From positions 1,086,586-1,150,585 of the forward strand of contig NW_006499973.1 in assembly GCF_000471905.2 (NCBI RefSeq): a stretch of 64,000 nt of DNA, written 5' to 3'. The translations under genes and the position numbers were made by a program. The DNA comes from Amborella trichopoda. Lineage: Eukaryota > Streptophyta > Magnoliopsida > Amborellales > Amborellaceae. This document shows, one piece after another, positions 10,668 through 21,660 of this stretch (position 1 is the first letter of the stretch; every line of letters starts with the position of its first letter). Below the pieces are notes generated by a model. That model searched no databases and was not told the origin of the DNA. It worked only from the letters and a program-made list of their open reading frames with translations.

Positions 10668-13593
10668 TGGTCGAATACCTCGATCTTGTCCCCCAGATCT
10701 TGGTGATCAGGTGACACGTGTCTCAGGTTCGGAGGACTAGGGACCTGGGATCGCTCTCTCGAGAACCTTATTCACAAAACAAGGGCAGAAGCCCAACTGA
10801 TGAGAGAGGAATTTTATACGTTAGGTGGGGAGCAACCTTAACTGGGTCCGTGACTTACTCGGGCTGGCTTGCACGGGCCCCCTCTTAGATAACGATGGAA
10901 AGCCCCCCAGCTGCTTCAGTTGGTTTAGAAATACCTCCCTTGACCTGCAATCTCCTTGTTTACTGTAAAGCACTACCATGGTTAATTTGCAAGACAAGTG
11001 GGCCGAAGGACCCACCCTTTCCTTGGGGCGAACATGCAAAGATGTGCAGCTCAGATGGTAGAGAAGACAAGAATTTAGAGTGATGAAGAAGAGAATTTAA
11101 ATAAGGGGGAGAAAAGAAGAGAGGACTTGACAAGGGAACGAGACTAGAATGAAAGGTGGATAGTACACTGACCGACTCGGAGTGGTAGCAAGATGGGCAC
11201 GGTAATTCAGACCAGCACAACGGAAATACTACTCGAAACCAAGGCCGATATAACTGTCCTAATCTGGTGTGCAGCAAGATGGGCATGTTACCTTGGACCA
11301 TCACGATGGCAATACTGCCCAACAACAAACCACTATGACAGTGCTAGACTGAGTCCAACCTTTAGTCAGGAGAGAAGAGAAGAGAGTGAAGAGACACAAG
11401 GTCCTGTCGGCATTAGACATCGACGTTCACAACCATGGAGTAGCAGTGTCATGGTCCCTAGACGGTGCTGGACACTGCTGCTCGCAGAGAGATGGAAAGG
11501 CGGTGAACTACAGATGGTGTTTACTATCGTCGTCGGGGGCACGTGAAGGCGGCAATGACCCTTCCTGGGTGGCGATGGGTATCTTTGTCCTCGACATATG
11601 CTAGTAGTGATGACCCTTCACAGGAGGCAATGGGTATCGTCACCTATGACATGTGTAGGCAATGATGACCCTTCGCGGGCAGTGATGGGTTTCACCGTTT
11701 GCGACATGTGCAGGCAACAATGACCCTTCGAGGGCGACGATGGGTATCATCGTCTGCGACATGTACAGGCAACGACGACCCTTCATGGCCGGCGATGGGT
11801 ATCGCCGTCTGCGACATGTGCAGAGCGAGAAAGAGGGCCCTGCAGACGGTGATGGGCATCATCGTCTGCACTTACGCAGAACGCCAAAGGCACGCCTGTA
11901 GACGACGATAGGCATCATCATCTGCACTTGGGCATAACACCAATGGCACGCTTGCAAATAGCAGTGAGCAACGCCCTCTGCGACCTGTGAGAAGCATGGG
12001 AGACAAGAAAGAAAGAGGCATGCATAGCACAGTCACTGTCGTGCATGGCCTCTATGACAAACTCAGTAGAGAAGAAGAAGAGGAATGAAGAAGAAGAAAG
12101 AGAAGAAGAGAGAGAAAGAAAAACCTAAGAGGGGAAAGAAGGGAAGAGAGAAAATACCTTGAAGATAAGATAGGTACCGGCTCAAACTTTCTCTCTCCTT
12201 TCTCTCTCTCTGTCAAACGTGATGCAACAATGAATAAAGCTCAAAATTTTATTAAGCAAAGTGCGATCAAATTGGTGGTCCTTATACAATGATAATAGGT
12301 GATATATATAGAGTTTTTCCTAAACATGGGTGGATTGATCAAGATTAAACCTAATTACTGAAAATTAAGATTTAACTGAATAAAAAAATAGTAAAAACAG
12401 GTACAAAATGATAGATTTTCTCCTTCCTAATCATTAAGGAAATTTCAAAACATTCCTTGTTGCTGCCCTAGTACGTGCATGATCTTTTATGGATGATTCA
12501 GGGTGCTCTAGTGCTCGTTTGATCGTACAATGATTGTTTTCTTGTTGGGCTAGGCATTGCGATCGATTTGATACCAACTTCGAGCCATGAATCGTTTTTT
12601 TAGGCCACGATCATATGACTTGAGAGTTGGATGAATCTTACAATCTTCGGATCGACACCGTGCTCATGTCTTGATGTATGTCTTAGTTTCTTTGCGGAAT
12701 CGCACTAAGCAGGCCTTCATGATTACGTGGCATCAAACACAGCTCATTTTCTTGCCCTGATGATTTCATGATTTTAGGTTTTTGGTCGAATCTTTGAATT
12801 TCGTCAGCAGGAATCAGACGTGACTTCGACTTGATCTTGGGTAAAATCCAACCATTCATCATGCGCGGGGTTCAGACTGGCGATAGCCATGAAACTTTGG
12901 CATGAGATGTAACTGGTCTCACATCGATCGAGTTCACGAGTCCTATGATTTGATCGCTCTGATTTTCCTATAACTCTCTTCACGAATCGACAACTTCTCT
13001 CTAGCTTTTCTTTGTGCTTAGGCATCATCACCGAGCATGCCACATATCAAAACGCTTGTTTTGACGAGACGAACATGCTCCAACAATTTTGCACGTGATC
13101 CGAGCTCAGATGAGTGAGACATGGGCATCTTAAGTCACTATTCGCGACTGCCCCTATAATGGGAGATTAGTTACAGGGTGCCCACATGGGAATAGTGTAC
13201 GACTCCCCCTGTTTTTGTCTTTTACCCATAACTTTGTCTTGGAGTGCCTGATTAAGCTGAAACATGACCCATAGAGGTTTTCGATCATGTCGGATCCAAT
13301 GGTGGTGGTCTCATGGATGTTTGACTCTCCAAAAGTGGGGTTTCAGTTATAAAGGTCTGTTTCAAGGTGCGAAAAGCTAGTTCTACCGAAACTGTTTTGT
13401 CATCTGTGCTGCCTTATACATGTCAGAATGCGATGAAACTTGGCAGGAGAATATTTGGAGTCTTATGAAGATCTGAGCCAGTTTTGGATCCATTCTGAGA
13501 CGATCAAAATTCTACTATTTGTCAACCTTTATTGACCGGCTTCTCTTTTTTTCCGCATCGGGGACCCATGGTGTTGAAAAATGTCTTCAAACA
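10668..13593 (-). repeat. 5' LTR of element 1 (about 2.9 kb)
   Basis: On the minus strand the LTR starts TGTTTGAAGACATTTTTCA (ending at 13593) and ends in CCA at 10670-10668, next to the PBS. The start and the U5 end (about 10668-10950, including the CCTCTTAGATAACGATGG block near 10885) match all other LTRs here. A TATATATA run at about 12302-12310 and AATAAAATTTT at about 12243-12252 are candidate TATA and poly(A) signals. A purine-rich tract (about 12060-12150, plus strand) and a tandem array (11540-11990) fill the middle. Confidence 0.8.
11540..11990 (-). repeat. Tandem array in LTR 1, units with inverted repeat
   Basis: About seven units of roughly 57-60 bp share GACCCTTC...GATGGGTAT...GACATGTGCAGGCAA. 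Many units hold a short perfect hairpin whose arm sequence differs between units: GACGATG/CATCGTC at 11736-11742 and 11748-11754, and GGCGAT/ATCGCC at 11791-11796 and 11801-11806. Confidence 0.8.
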
Positions 13594-14399
13594 GTGTGGC
13601 ACCTCGCTTCACGTTCTGTTTGTACTATCGTACCTCTGAGTTATGAGACATTTGGCTCCTGCGACGCTTCAGTTGGCATGGCAGTTGTGCACATGTGCTC
13701 CTGTTTTCATGGGACGATTCACTCCATGTGATGTTCGTGCCCTCTTATAATTGGGCCACATGTTGCTTCACAAGTTTTGTGGGACGTGCGATCTGCCTTC
13801 TTCGACTTCTAAAATAAGTGGGGGCACAGGGGTTCGCATTTGAATCGTGAGCCCTAATTTTCTTTCTATCTTTCGTCTGTGTTTCTTCGATCATCTTCTT
13901 CAGGCAAAGTTGCCTATCGACAGTAAGGGCTAGCACAAGCGCTGTCGCTTCCCTTGGAAATGTGTTTTTTCTCTCGCCGCTTGTTGAGTGGGATGGCCTG
14001 AGTTGCTCACCCCACTTTCTTTTGTTTCTTTGCAACGCACATTCTTGACGTGAACCAGTTGCCCCATGTGGGCGAGCTGAGGATCGATTCCTACACAGCC
14101 GTCTCCCTGGTGAGGGGAACGTCACTTGGAAACATTGAACCTACCCAAGAGATAAAATTGCTATCTAGCATCACTGACACAGGAGAAAGCACTGAACTTT
14201 AGACCTATGGTGGTGACGACAAGGATCATCTTACTGAGAGGGAGGGAGTACCTCTGTATCATGCCTTGCACCAGAGTTTTGCTTCCAACGACGACATGCC
14301 TACACTGAGAAAGAGGATGTTGGCTAAGCCCAGACTTCAATGGATCACCAGTGCTCTTCATTTTGAGGGAGAGCATGAATTCATGGTCTAATACAACAC
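13594..14399. other. Flank between LTR 1 and PMD copy B; no gene recognised
   Basis: The region lies outside the LTR start. A 126-codon minus-strand frame at 14125-13745 is arginine/serine-rich and matches nothing I recognise. The right part (about 14200-14399) probably holds degraded N-terminal PMD coding sequence, since the recognisable domain follows directly. No TATA/twin-hairpin promoter was found here. Confidence 0.4.
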
Positions 14400-14863
14400 T
14401 TGGAAGTTTGACATCCTTGATTCCTTTGCCAAGGTCATCGAGGATTGTGAGCTAGCCGCGGCATGCCAGTGCTCGGCTGGCTATTACGACCATTGCCCCA
14501 ATACTATCAAGGCTTTGTTGAAGGCATGGTGCCTCAAGACTAACAGTTGGCACTTGGAGGATGGTGAAGCCGTAATCACCCTTCTAGACTTGTACTTTGT
14601 GGGTGGCCTTCCCCTGTTGAGGGAGATATATGAAGAGTTCGTACCCAGCAACTCAGTCATTTTTAGTAACCAACCCATCAGGGGTAGGACGACTCTGCCT
14701 GGTCTCAGTGAGCTGTTTGAGATTTATATGCCCTTACTCTCCGAGTCTAAGATTAGAGCAAGCACGGTGCACTTCGGAGCATAGAGGGATTACTTCCACG
14801 TCAACCGTTAGGATAGTGAAGGCACAAGTTCAAGCATCTTGTGGAACGATGATGCGTTGATGG
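14400..14863 (+). pseudogene. PMD copy B, 5' part (split by element B)
   Basis: The frame carries YNTWKFDILDSFAKVIED, then CQCSAGYYDHCPNTIKALLKAW, LEDGEAVITLLDLYFVGGLPLL and YEEFVPSNSVIFSNQP, the N-terminal core of the plant mobile domain. A stop at 14782-14784 and another about 30 bases later interrupt the frame, which then stays open to the insertion point at 14863. The same frame resumes without shift at 43667 on the other side of element B. Similarity to copy A extends over the whole core. This is a PMD gene or TE-borne PMD copy destroyed first by stops or by the insertion; the order is not known. Confidence 0.85.
14859..14863. repeat. Target-site duplication, left (GATGG)
   Basis: GATGG directly precedes the left end of element B (TGGTTAG..., start 14864). 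The identical pentamer follows its right end at 43666-43670. Five bases is the usual duplication length for Ty3/gypsy integration. Confidence 0.85.
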
Positions 14864-17800
14864 TGGTTAGATGCCTCAATCTCTCACCCAGATCTAGATG
14901 ATCCGGTGGCATGTGTCTCGGGTTTCAAAGGGAACCCAGGACTTGAGATCACTCTCTTGAGAACCTTGCTAAGGAGTAAGGGTAAGTACCCCAACCGATG
15001 TGAGAGGAATTTTAATATGAGGAGGGACACACCTCACTTGGGTTCGTGACTCACTCGGGCTGGCTTGCTTGGACGTCCTCTTAGATCATGACGTAAAGCC
15101 CCCCAGTGTTACAACTGGTTCAAACCCATCTCCATTGACCTATATTCCTCGATTTTCTGTAATCATACACACATGATTAATTTACAAGAAAAGTGAGTCA
15201 AGAGACCAAACCTTATCTTTCGTCACATGTACGTAGGAGTGCACATTCAAAAGAAGAGGGAAAGAATAGAGAAATAGGAGAGGGCTAGAGAAAAGATAAG
15301 AAGAAGAGAAGAGAAGGAAGAAGAGAGATGAGAGAGAAAAGAGGAGAGAGAGGAGTGAAAAGAGAGAAGAGCATTGAAGAGAGATCAAGGAAAAGAAGAG
15401 AGAAAGAGAGAGCAGAGAGAAGAGAAGAAGGAGATAGACCGAAAGAAAGGAGAGAGAAAAGAAGAGAGAGAAACATGGATATCCATAACAGACAAAAGAG
15501 AGAAGAGGGAGGAACATGGACGGTGATGGGGTTCAACCGTTCATGACAGACTAAAGATAGAGGAGAGAGAAACATGGACGATGATGAAGTTTCGTCATCC
15601 ATGATAGAAGAGAGATAGAGAAGAGAGAAACATGAATGGTGATGGAGTTTCACCATCCATGACAGATGAAAGAGGGAAGAGAGAGAAACATGGAAGGTGA
15701 TGAGGTTTCACCATTCATAACAGAATAAAGAGAAAGGAGAGAGAAATAAGGACGGTGATAGGGTTCCACTGTACATGACAAATAAAAAAGGGAGGATAGA
15801 GAAACATGGATGATGATGAGATTTCACCGTTCATGATAGATGAAAGAGGGAGGAGAGAGAAACATGGATGGCGATGGGTTCTGATATCCATGACAGACGA
15901 AAGAGGGAGGGGAGAGAACCATGAACGACGATGGGGTTCCACCATCCATGACAAAAAAAAGAGGGAGGAGAGAGAAACATGGATGGTAATGGGGTTCCAT
16001 CGTCCTTGACAGATGAAAGAGGGAAGAGAGAGAAACATAGACGGTGATGAGCTTCCACCGTCCATGACATATGAAAGAGGGAAGAGAGAAACATGGACAA
16101 TGATGCTCCGCCGTCCATGACAGACGAGACAAGAAGAGAGAGAAACATGGACGGTGATGGGCTTTCACCGTTCATGATAGACGACAGAAGAAAATAGAGA
16201 AACATGGACAACGATGGGCTTCCACCTTTCATGATAGATGAAAAGGAGAAGAGAGAGAAACATGGATGGTGATGGACTTCTACTGTCCATGACAGACAAT
16301 AACGAGAAGAGAGAGAAAATGGATGGTAATGGGCTTCCACCATCCATGACAAATGAGTGAGAGACATAGAAAGAAGATATGAAGAGAGAGAAAGAAGAGG
16401 TCGAGAGAAGACAGAGACAATAGCTACCCTTTGCATTTATGCAAACTACTAGGCTCGTCGCTCGAAAAGGGACTCAAATCATGTCTCAGTCAAGAGAGAA
16501 GAGAGAGAAAAGGAGGACGAGAAAAAGAGAGGACAGAGACAGTGGCTAACCATTTACACTTATGCAGACTTACTAGGTCCGCTTCTCAAAAAGGGGTTCG
16601 AACCATGTCTCAGTTAAGAGAAGGAGAGGAGAGAGAAAGAAAAGAAGAGGCAGAGAGAAAGAAAATAAGTGGAGAGAGAAAGAAGAGGAGAGAGGAATTA
16701 CCCTTTTACCTTAGGGGTACCCAACTAATCTTCTCTTTCCTCTCTCTCTCTCTCTCCTAGAAGTGACCACCAATTTGAAGCAAAAGACAAATTTTATTGA
16801 TAAATATAGCGTGCTATTTATAGACTTGTGTTCAAACATGGGTGGATTAATCAAAATCTACCCTAATTGATGATAATTACAATTATGTGAATCAAAATAA
16901 AATCTAACAATAGGCATAAATTTATGCTTTGCCCCTGCCTAATAATACATCAAATTCCAAAACAGTCCCTACTGCTGCCTTAGAACATGTGTGATCTTCC
17001 ATTGGGGTTGCTCCGGCACTCGTATGGCCAAAAGATGATCATTTTTCCATTCAGCTCGGTATGATGATCAATTTGATACCAACTTCTAGCCGTGAATCAC
17101 ATTTTTAGGCCACAATCTTACGACTCGAAAGTTGGATGAATCTTACAAACTTTGGATTGATAGTATGATCATGTCTTGATGTATTTTCTTAGTTTCTTCA
17201 TTGAATCACACTGAGCATGTTGTCATGATTTCGTGTCTAAACGAAGATTTCGTGCCTAGACGAAGATTTTAGGATTTTAAGTTTTTACCGAATCTTGATT
17301 TTTGGTAGCTGAAATTTTGTAACAAATTGAATTTCATCGTATGAAAAATCTAACCGTTCATCATGCGTTGGGTTCGAACCGTTCATGGCTCTAAACCTTA
17401 CGCACTTAATGGAACTAGTTTCATATCGATCGGGTATGTGAGTGGCGTGATATAATCGCTCGAGTGAGGCATGTTGCTGCTGAATTTGCTGCAACTTTCT
17501 TCACGAATCGTCAACTTCTCTCTAGATTTTCTCTCTACTCAGAGATCGTCGCAGGGCGTGCCACATATCAAAACACTCGTCTTGACGAGACGAATATGCT
17601 CACATAATTTGAGAGCGATCCGACTTGAAACGAGGGAAATATGAGTCCCAAAATTCACTACCCAAAACTGTGAAAACATTCACCATTAATGGTGACTTGG
17701 TGCAGGGAGGGCGCACGGGACTAGTGAGCGGCCCAAACCTTTTCAGTCTTTTACCTATAACTTCGTCTTGGAGTGCCCAATTAAGTCGAAACTGGACCCA

Positions 17801-18123
17801 TAAGAGTTTATGATCGTGCCAAATCCAATGACAATGGTCCCACAGTCGTTCGACGCTTAGTTAATAGGGTTTTAGTCATAGGGTCCGTTTCAAAGTGCTA
17901 GAGGCTGATTTTTTAGAAACTATTTCTTTGTGTTCACTACCTTAGACATGTAAGAATGAGATGAAACTTGGCAGGTGGCCTTTTGAAGTCCTTAGGATGT
18001 TTTTCATGCATTATGGAACAATTATGAAACTTTCAAGAACTCCACTGTAAGTCAGGCTTTATTGACCGGCTTCCTCTTTATTTCGCATCGGGGACTCAAG
18101 ATCTGGAAAAATATCTTTAAACA
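14864..18123 (-). repeat. 3' LTR of element B (3.26 kb)
   Basis: On the minus strand it starts TGTTTAAAGATATTTTTCC at 18123 and ends ...TCTAACCA at 14864. CTATAAATAG at 16823-16814 is a strong TATA candidate, followed by AATAAAATTTGTC. A TC-rich stretch and the ~57-bp array (15465-16360) make up the centre. U5 (14864-15200) matches the other LTRs. Confidence 0.88.
15465..16360 (-). repeat. ~57-bp tandem array in 3' LTR of B
   Basis: About 16 units of the type AGAGAGAAACATGGACGGTG + ATGGGCTTCCACCGTCCATG. Each unit has two complementary arms around an 11-base centre. Because the period is divisible by three, several long open frames run through it on both strands; they are not genes. A (GA)-rich tract at 15290-15465 adjoins it. 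Confidence 0.9.
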
Positions 18124-18514
18124 ACTTGTCCTGCCGAATGTTGTGCTTCAAGAGAAGTAAGAAGGACAACATTCAAAAAATTTCCTTCAGCTTTATTACT
18201 TTTTTTTTCTAGCTACAGGACCACGTGAACGTCGAGGAGATTCACACAATGCTGCAACTAAGGTGCTAAAACATTTGGATGCAATGTAAAGGTCCATCCA
18301 TGGAGACTTTAGGGGGAGAAAAGGCTTTCTTGAGGGATCCTGTCGAAGTTCTTACCCTTAAGGGACTATTTGTGATTCTGGCAGTTGAGGATTTTATACG
18401 GACCTCGTTGGTCATAATCAGGCCCGTTTGGCAGTCGAGTTCCATGTTGAAGGGATTTTTTCCCATCTGGTCTTAGTTTGATTGTTGTGGATAGACAACT
18501 AAAGAGCCTTTGGT
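18124..18514 (-). other. 3' UTR next to the 3' LTR of element B
   Basis: This segment precedes the LTR on the minus strand and includes the presumed polypurine tract GGCAGGACAAGT ending at 18124. It is homologous to 37500-37603 of element D (shared AGTCCCTTGAGGGTGAGGAC-like block, here in reverse complement at about 18330-18370), which places both at the same position relative to the 3' LTR. No coding sequence is seen. Confidence 0.6.
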
Positions 18515-18910
18515 CGGTATTTGTCTGTGTAGTGCACCAGTATTGTCCTTGACAAGCAGGGTACCTCAGTTTATTCAGGTGACCGTTGTGGGTATAACCT
18601 CAGCCCACTGCTAGCAGTTTAGTTTACATAGCAGGTCCAAGGTCTAGCTGACTTGGCTTACTTGAGGGTCTTTAGTTTGTCGGAATGTTGTTTGTTCTGG
18701 ATGGTCTGTTGAAGGGCCTTTAGTTGGCGTCCGTTTGTGTGGTACACTAGATTGTACTTAGTAGGCAGGGTACCTTAGTTTATCTAGGTGACCATTGTGG
18801 GTATAACCCCTGCCCACTGCTAGTAGTTTTATTGCATAGCAAGTCCAAGTTCGGAATGACTTGACCTTCTTGGGGCATCTTTAGCATTTTGGAGTGTGTT
18901 TAGTGACCTC
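18515..18910. repeat. Two-copy direct repeat (~210-230 bp)
   Basis: The block with GGCAGGGTACCTTAGTTTAT, GGTGACC(G/A)TTGTGGGTATAACC and GCCCACTGCTAG occurs at about 18515-18690 and again at about 18735-18910, with scattered substitutions. It is non-coding and internal to element B. Confidence 0.75.
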
Positions 18911-19429
18911 GTGGGGATAATGCTCCTCCTCATGAGACTTGTCTTGCCATCTTGGGGATTCTTCTGACCTCTGGGTCCTTTTTCGTTTGGGCTCAGATTG
19001 TGGAATTCTTCCTTGACACCAGGGATTTTTCTTTTGAATGAGGGCTGAAGCCGCCTGTGGAGGCGAGCGCTGCATCAACCTGCTTTATTGGTCCACGCTT
19101 CCTTTGCGGGTTGTCACTTGGACATGGAAAGTAATGCCATAGAAATAGTTTTCAGCAACCTCCTTTTACTTGGGGCTCTTTTACCCAAGACCTTGCGACC
19201 ATGTCTGCCATTTACTTCTATTTTTACTCATGGTGCCCTTTCGGGTTTTCATCGTGCCCCATTTTTTTATTTACGAAACTCTCTTACTCATGGTTTCGTG
19301 ACCATGCCCGTCCATCATTTTTATTCATGGCGTTCCCTTGATCAGGTATACACCATACTCGTTATTTTTCTTTTTCTTTTTTTCTTTATTTTCTTCCTTT
19401 TTTTTTTGTGAGGGCGTATTTAAGGTTAG
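18911..19429 (-). other. Non-coding internal 3' region of B
   Basis: No gene is recognised. Positions about 19150-19360 match, in reverse complement, the segment 36410-36620 of element D (alternating TTACTCATGGT and ATGCCC motifs), so this belongs to the conserved 3' internal region of the family. A poly(T)-rich run is at 19365-19408. Confidence 0.5.
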
Positions 19430-20490
19430 GCCTTTAGGACATGTGCAAAGCCTTTTAACGTCATGCGGTCAGGACGTGTACTATAGTTTAAAGGTCACCC
19501 AACTCGACCATGGTGGCAATGGATGGCAATCTGTGGAGGTCATGGAGTGAGTATGGTGGTGGTTTCGACTCACTTTGTGGAGATAACACGAGGCTACCTA
19601 CAAATTATGGATGGCATATGGATGAAAGGTGGAAAATGGTTACCCACTAGCTGACGGCGAGTATGGATGATGGATTGGTTCACTGTTGTTTTGTGAGTGC
19701 GGGTGAGATTCGTTGGGGAATGATAAATGGTAATGAAGGAAAAATGAATTGGTGAGTTGATGAAGATGGAGTATCACACGAACAGGTCAGTTAGGGAAGG
19801 AGTGAGTGAAGATGCATGTAAAGGGGTGTGTGCGCATGTGTTGGGACGAGTTTAAGGTCATGCCTCTGAGACCTATGCAAAGTAGTTTAACGTCAAGCAG
19901 CCGAGTTATGCACTATAGTTTAAAGGTCATACAGCTGGACCATGACTACAGTTTTAAGGTCATATAGTTGCACCATACAGTTTAAGGTCGTGCAACTAGA
20001 CCTCTGCTACAGTTTAAAGTCATATAGTTTAGACCATAGTGCTAAGCCTTTTATCGTCATGCAGCCAAGACGTGCACTACAGTTTGAAGGTCATATAGCT
20101 TGCACCATAGCTATGTATTTTAAATTCATATAGTTAGGACCATGCAGTTTAAGGTCGTGCAACTAGACCTCTGCTACAGTTTAAGGTCATATAGTTTGGA
20201 CAACGTAGTTTACGGTCGTACATCTAGACCTCTGCTACAGTTTAAAGTCATATAGTTTGGACGGTGATGCTAAGCTTTCTATCATCATGCGGCCAGGACG
20301 TGCATTATAGTTTTAAGGTCATATAACCGGGACCAAAGCTATGTAGGTTAAAGTCATACAGCTAGGACAATGCAGTTTAAGGTCGTGCAACTAGAACTCC
20401 GCTACAGTTTAAGGTCATATAGTTTGGACTATGCAGTTTAGGGTCATGCACCTAGACCATGGCTGTGCAGTTAGGTTCATGCAACATGGA
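19430..20490 (-). repeat. Diverged tandem array, GACCTTAAACTG family
   Basis: Irregular units of about 45-60 bp share AGTTTAAGGTC(A/G)T(A/G) and CTAGACCTCTGCTACAG on the plus strand. The array restarts at about 19840 after an interruption by unrelated sequence (19520-19830). The same motif family, in the same sense relative to the element, forms 35640-35890 in element D. Tandem arrays in the 3' UTR are a known property of Tat/Ogre elements. Confidence 0.75.
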
Positions 20491-21083
20491 CCATGGTGTG
20501 GGTCGCCATGTAGGTGACAATCTGACTTCCTGGGGATAAAATGGTTGCTGCTGCATACGAGCAGAGGGCCTAGGTGGAGATGATGGCCCTACGAGGGATG
20601 GCAATCAGAAGTGGCCCTAACTGACGATTAGGAGGGCAAGTATGAATCTTGGGGTAAAACATGAGACTCCATGAGGAATAAACTTTATGGAAGGTAATCC
20701 GACTCCTTAAGGATAGGATAGCTGGGTGCAAGAAGACCCACTGGGGATTGGTGGGGTAAGGATGGCCTATTTGGCATACTCCTAACTCTACTGGGGATGA
20801 TGGGCTATGGGACAATTGTAACTCTCATTGAGGCAGTGGTAGAACTCTCACAACGGTGACCGGGCTCAGACACGTGCGGAGTTAGCCATGTGTGGCAGAA
20901 ACATTGACACGCATGATGCTAGCACAGGCAGTAGTAGCGTTGACACGCACGACACTAGCAATCACCAACGACATGCGTGGCGTCGGTCGCATGCAGCATG
21001 GGTCACGTGCGACGATAGTCTTGAAAACATAGCCAACATTACTCTTTGAAAACACAGCTGGCATTGGTCTGTGGCCTTCACGC
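20491..21083. other. Internal region of B without a gene
   Basis: Two loose repeat motifs are visible: ACTCC..GGGGAT at 20520-20820 and GTTGACACGCA(T/C)GA at 20880-20990. No coding region is recognised. Confidence 0.45.
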
Positions 21084-21545
21084 GTGGTGTCAGTCACAGA
21101 TGGTGTTGGTCAATATTTGGGCCTCAGGCCCCAGCTTAGCCCAAGCCTTATCCATTTTTCTTTTGGTATAACACAAGCGGCACTCGAGCATGAATCGGTG
21201 GTAACCTGCATACGGGCTTTGGGTCTGAACCTAACCCGGCTCGACCCATCTACCCCTTGGTACTACACAGGCGACGGTAAGCTTCTGTTAGAGTCACGGG
21301 TCTGAACTCGATGCAGCTCGGCTCATCTGACTCTTGGTGTTACACAGTCGTAGTGGCTCATGTTTGGGTCTCAGGTATTAGCCTGACCCGGCTCAGCCCA
21401 TCTGATTATTGGTGTTACACAGTCGCCGGTAGCTCTTGTTCGAGTCTCATGTCTAAGCTCGACCCGGCTCAACCCCTCTGACTCTTAGTGTTACACAGTC
21501 AGTGGTAGATCTTGTTTAGGTCTCGGGTCTCAGGTCCATTGCCAT
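21084..21545 (+). repeat. ~80-bp tandem block upstream of PMD-type promoter
   Basis: About five units share TTGGTGTTACACAGTCG, GTCTCAGGT and GACCCGGCTCA(A/G)CCC(A/C)TCTGA. The single related block before promoter A (about 440-490) suggests an upstream promoter element that has been amplified here. Confidence 0.7.
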
Positions 21546-21604
21546 TTGGCCTTCAAGGAACTCACTGGAATTCCCAGTTTGTTGGGGGCACTTCTGGGAA
21601 GTGT

Positions 21605-21660
21605 CTTCTATATAAGGGGGTAAACCCCCTTTTTACCATTTTACCGAAGGTAAAACGTTC
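21605..21660 (+). promoter_or_regulatory. Second TATA promoter with twin hairpins, antisense in element B
   Basis: CTATATAAG at about 21608-21616 is followed by GGGGG/CCCCC around TAAA (21616-21629) and TTTTACC/GGTAAAA around a GAA loop (21639-21655), then AAAGAGAGAAAGAGAG. This matches promoter A at 541-600 in order and spacing. It lies inside element B, between integrase and the 3' LTR, and points against the element's transcription. No PMD coding sequence follows it before the integrase at 23039, so the gene body has been lost here. Confidence 0.65.

Larger units (their letters stand above)
4626..13593 (-). mobile_element. Element 1: non-autonomous Tat-type Ty3/gypsy element (gag-PR)
   Basis: Reading on the minus strand, the order is LTR (13593-10668), PBS (10665-10646), leader ORF, gag with three zinc knuckles, protease, and a coiled-coil segment ending near 4810. 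No reverse transcriptase, RNase H or integrase motif is present; the next recognisable sequence is PMD copy A in antisense. No 3' LTR lies in the window, so the left border is set by loss of recognisable coding sequence. The element could extend beyond position 1 and include PMD copy A, as suggested by element B, which carries the same promoter type in the matching antisense location. Confidence 0.75.

Noticed and set aside
13593..13594. Target-site duplication for element 1
   Set aside because: Only the 5' end of the element is in the window, so no pair can be compared.
13745..14125. 126-codon minus-strand frame
   Set aside because: No recognisable motif, arginine-rich composition, and it lies where degraded PMD leader sequence is expected on the other strand.
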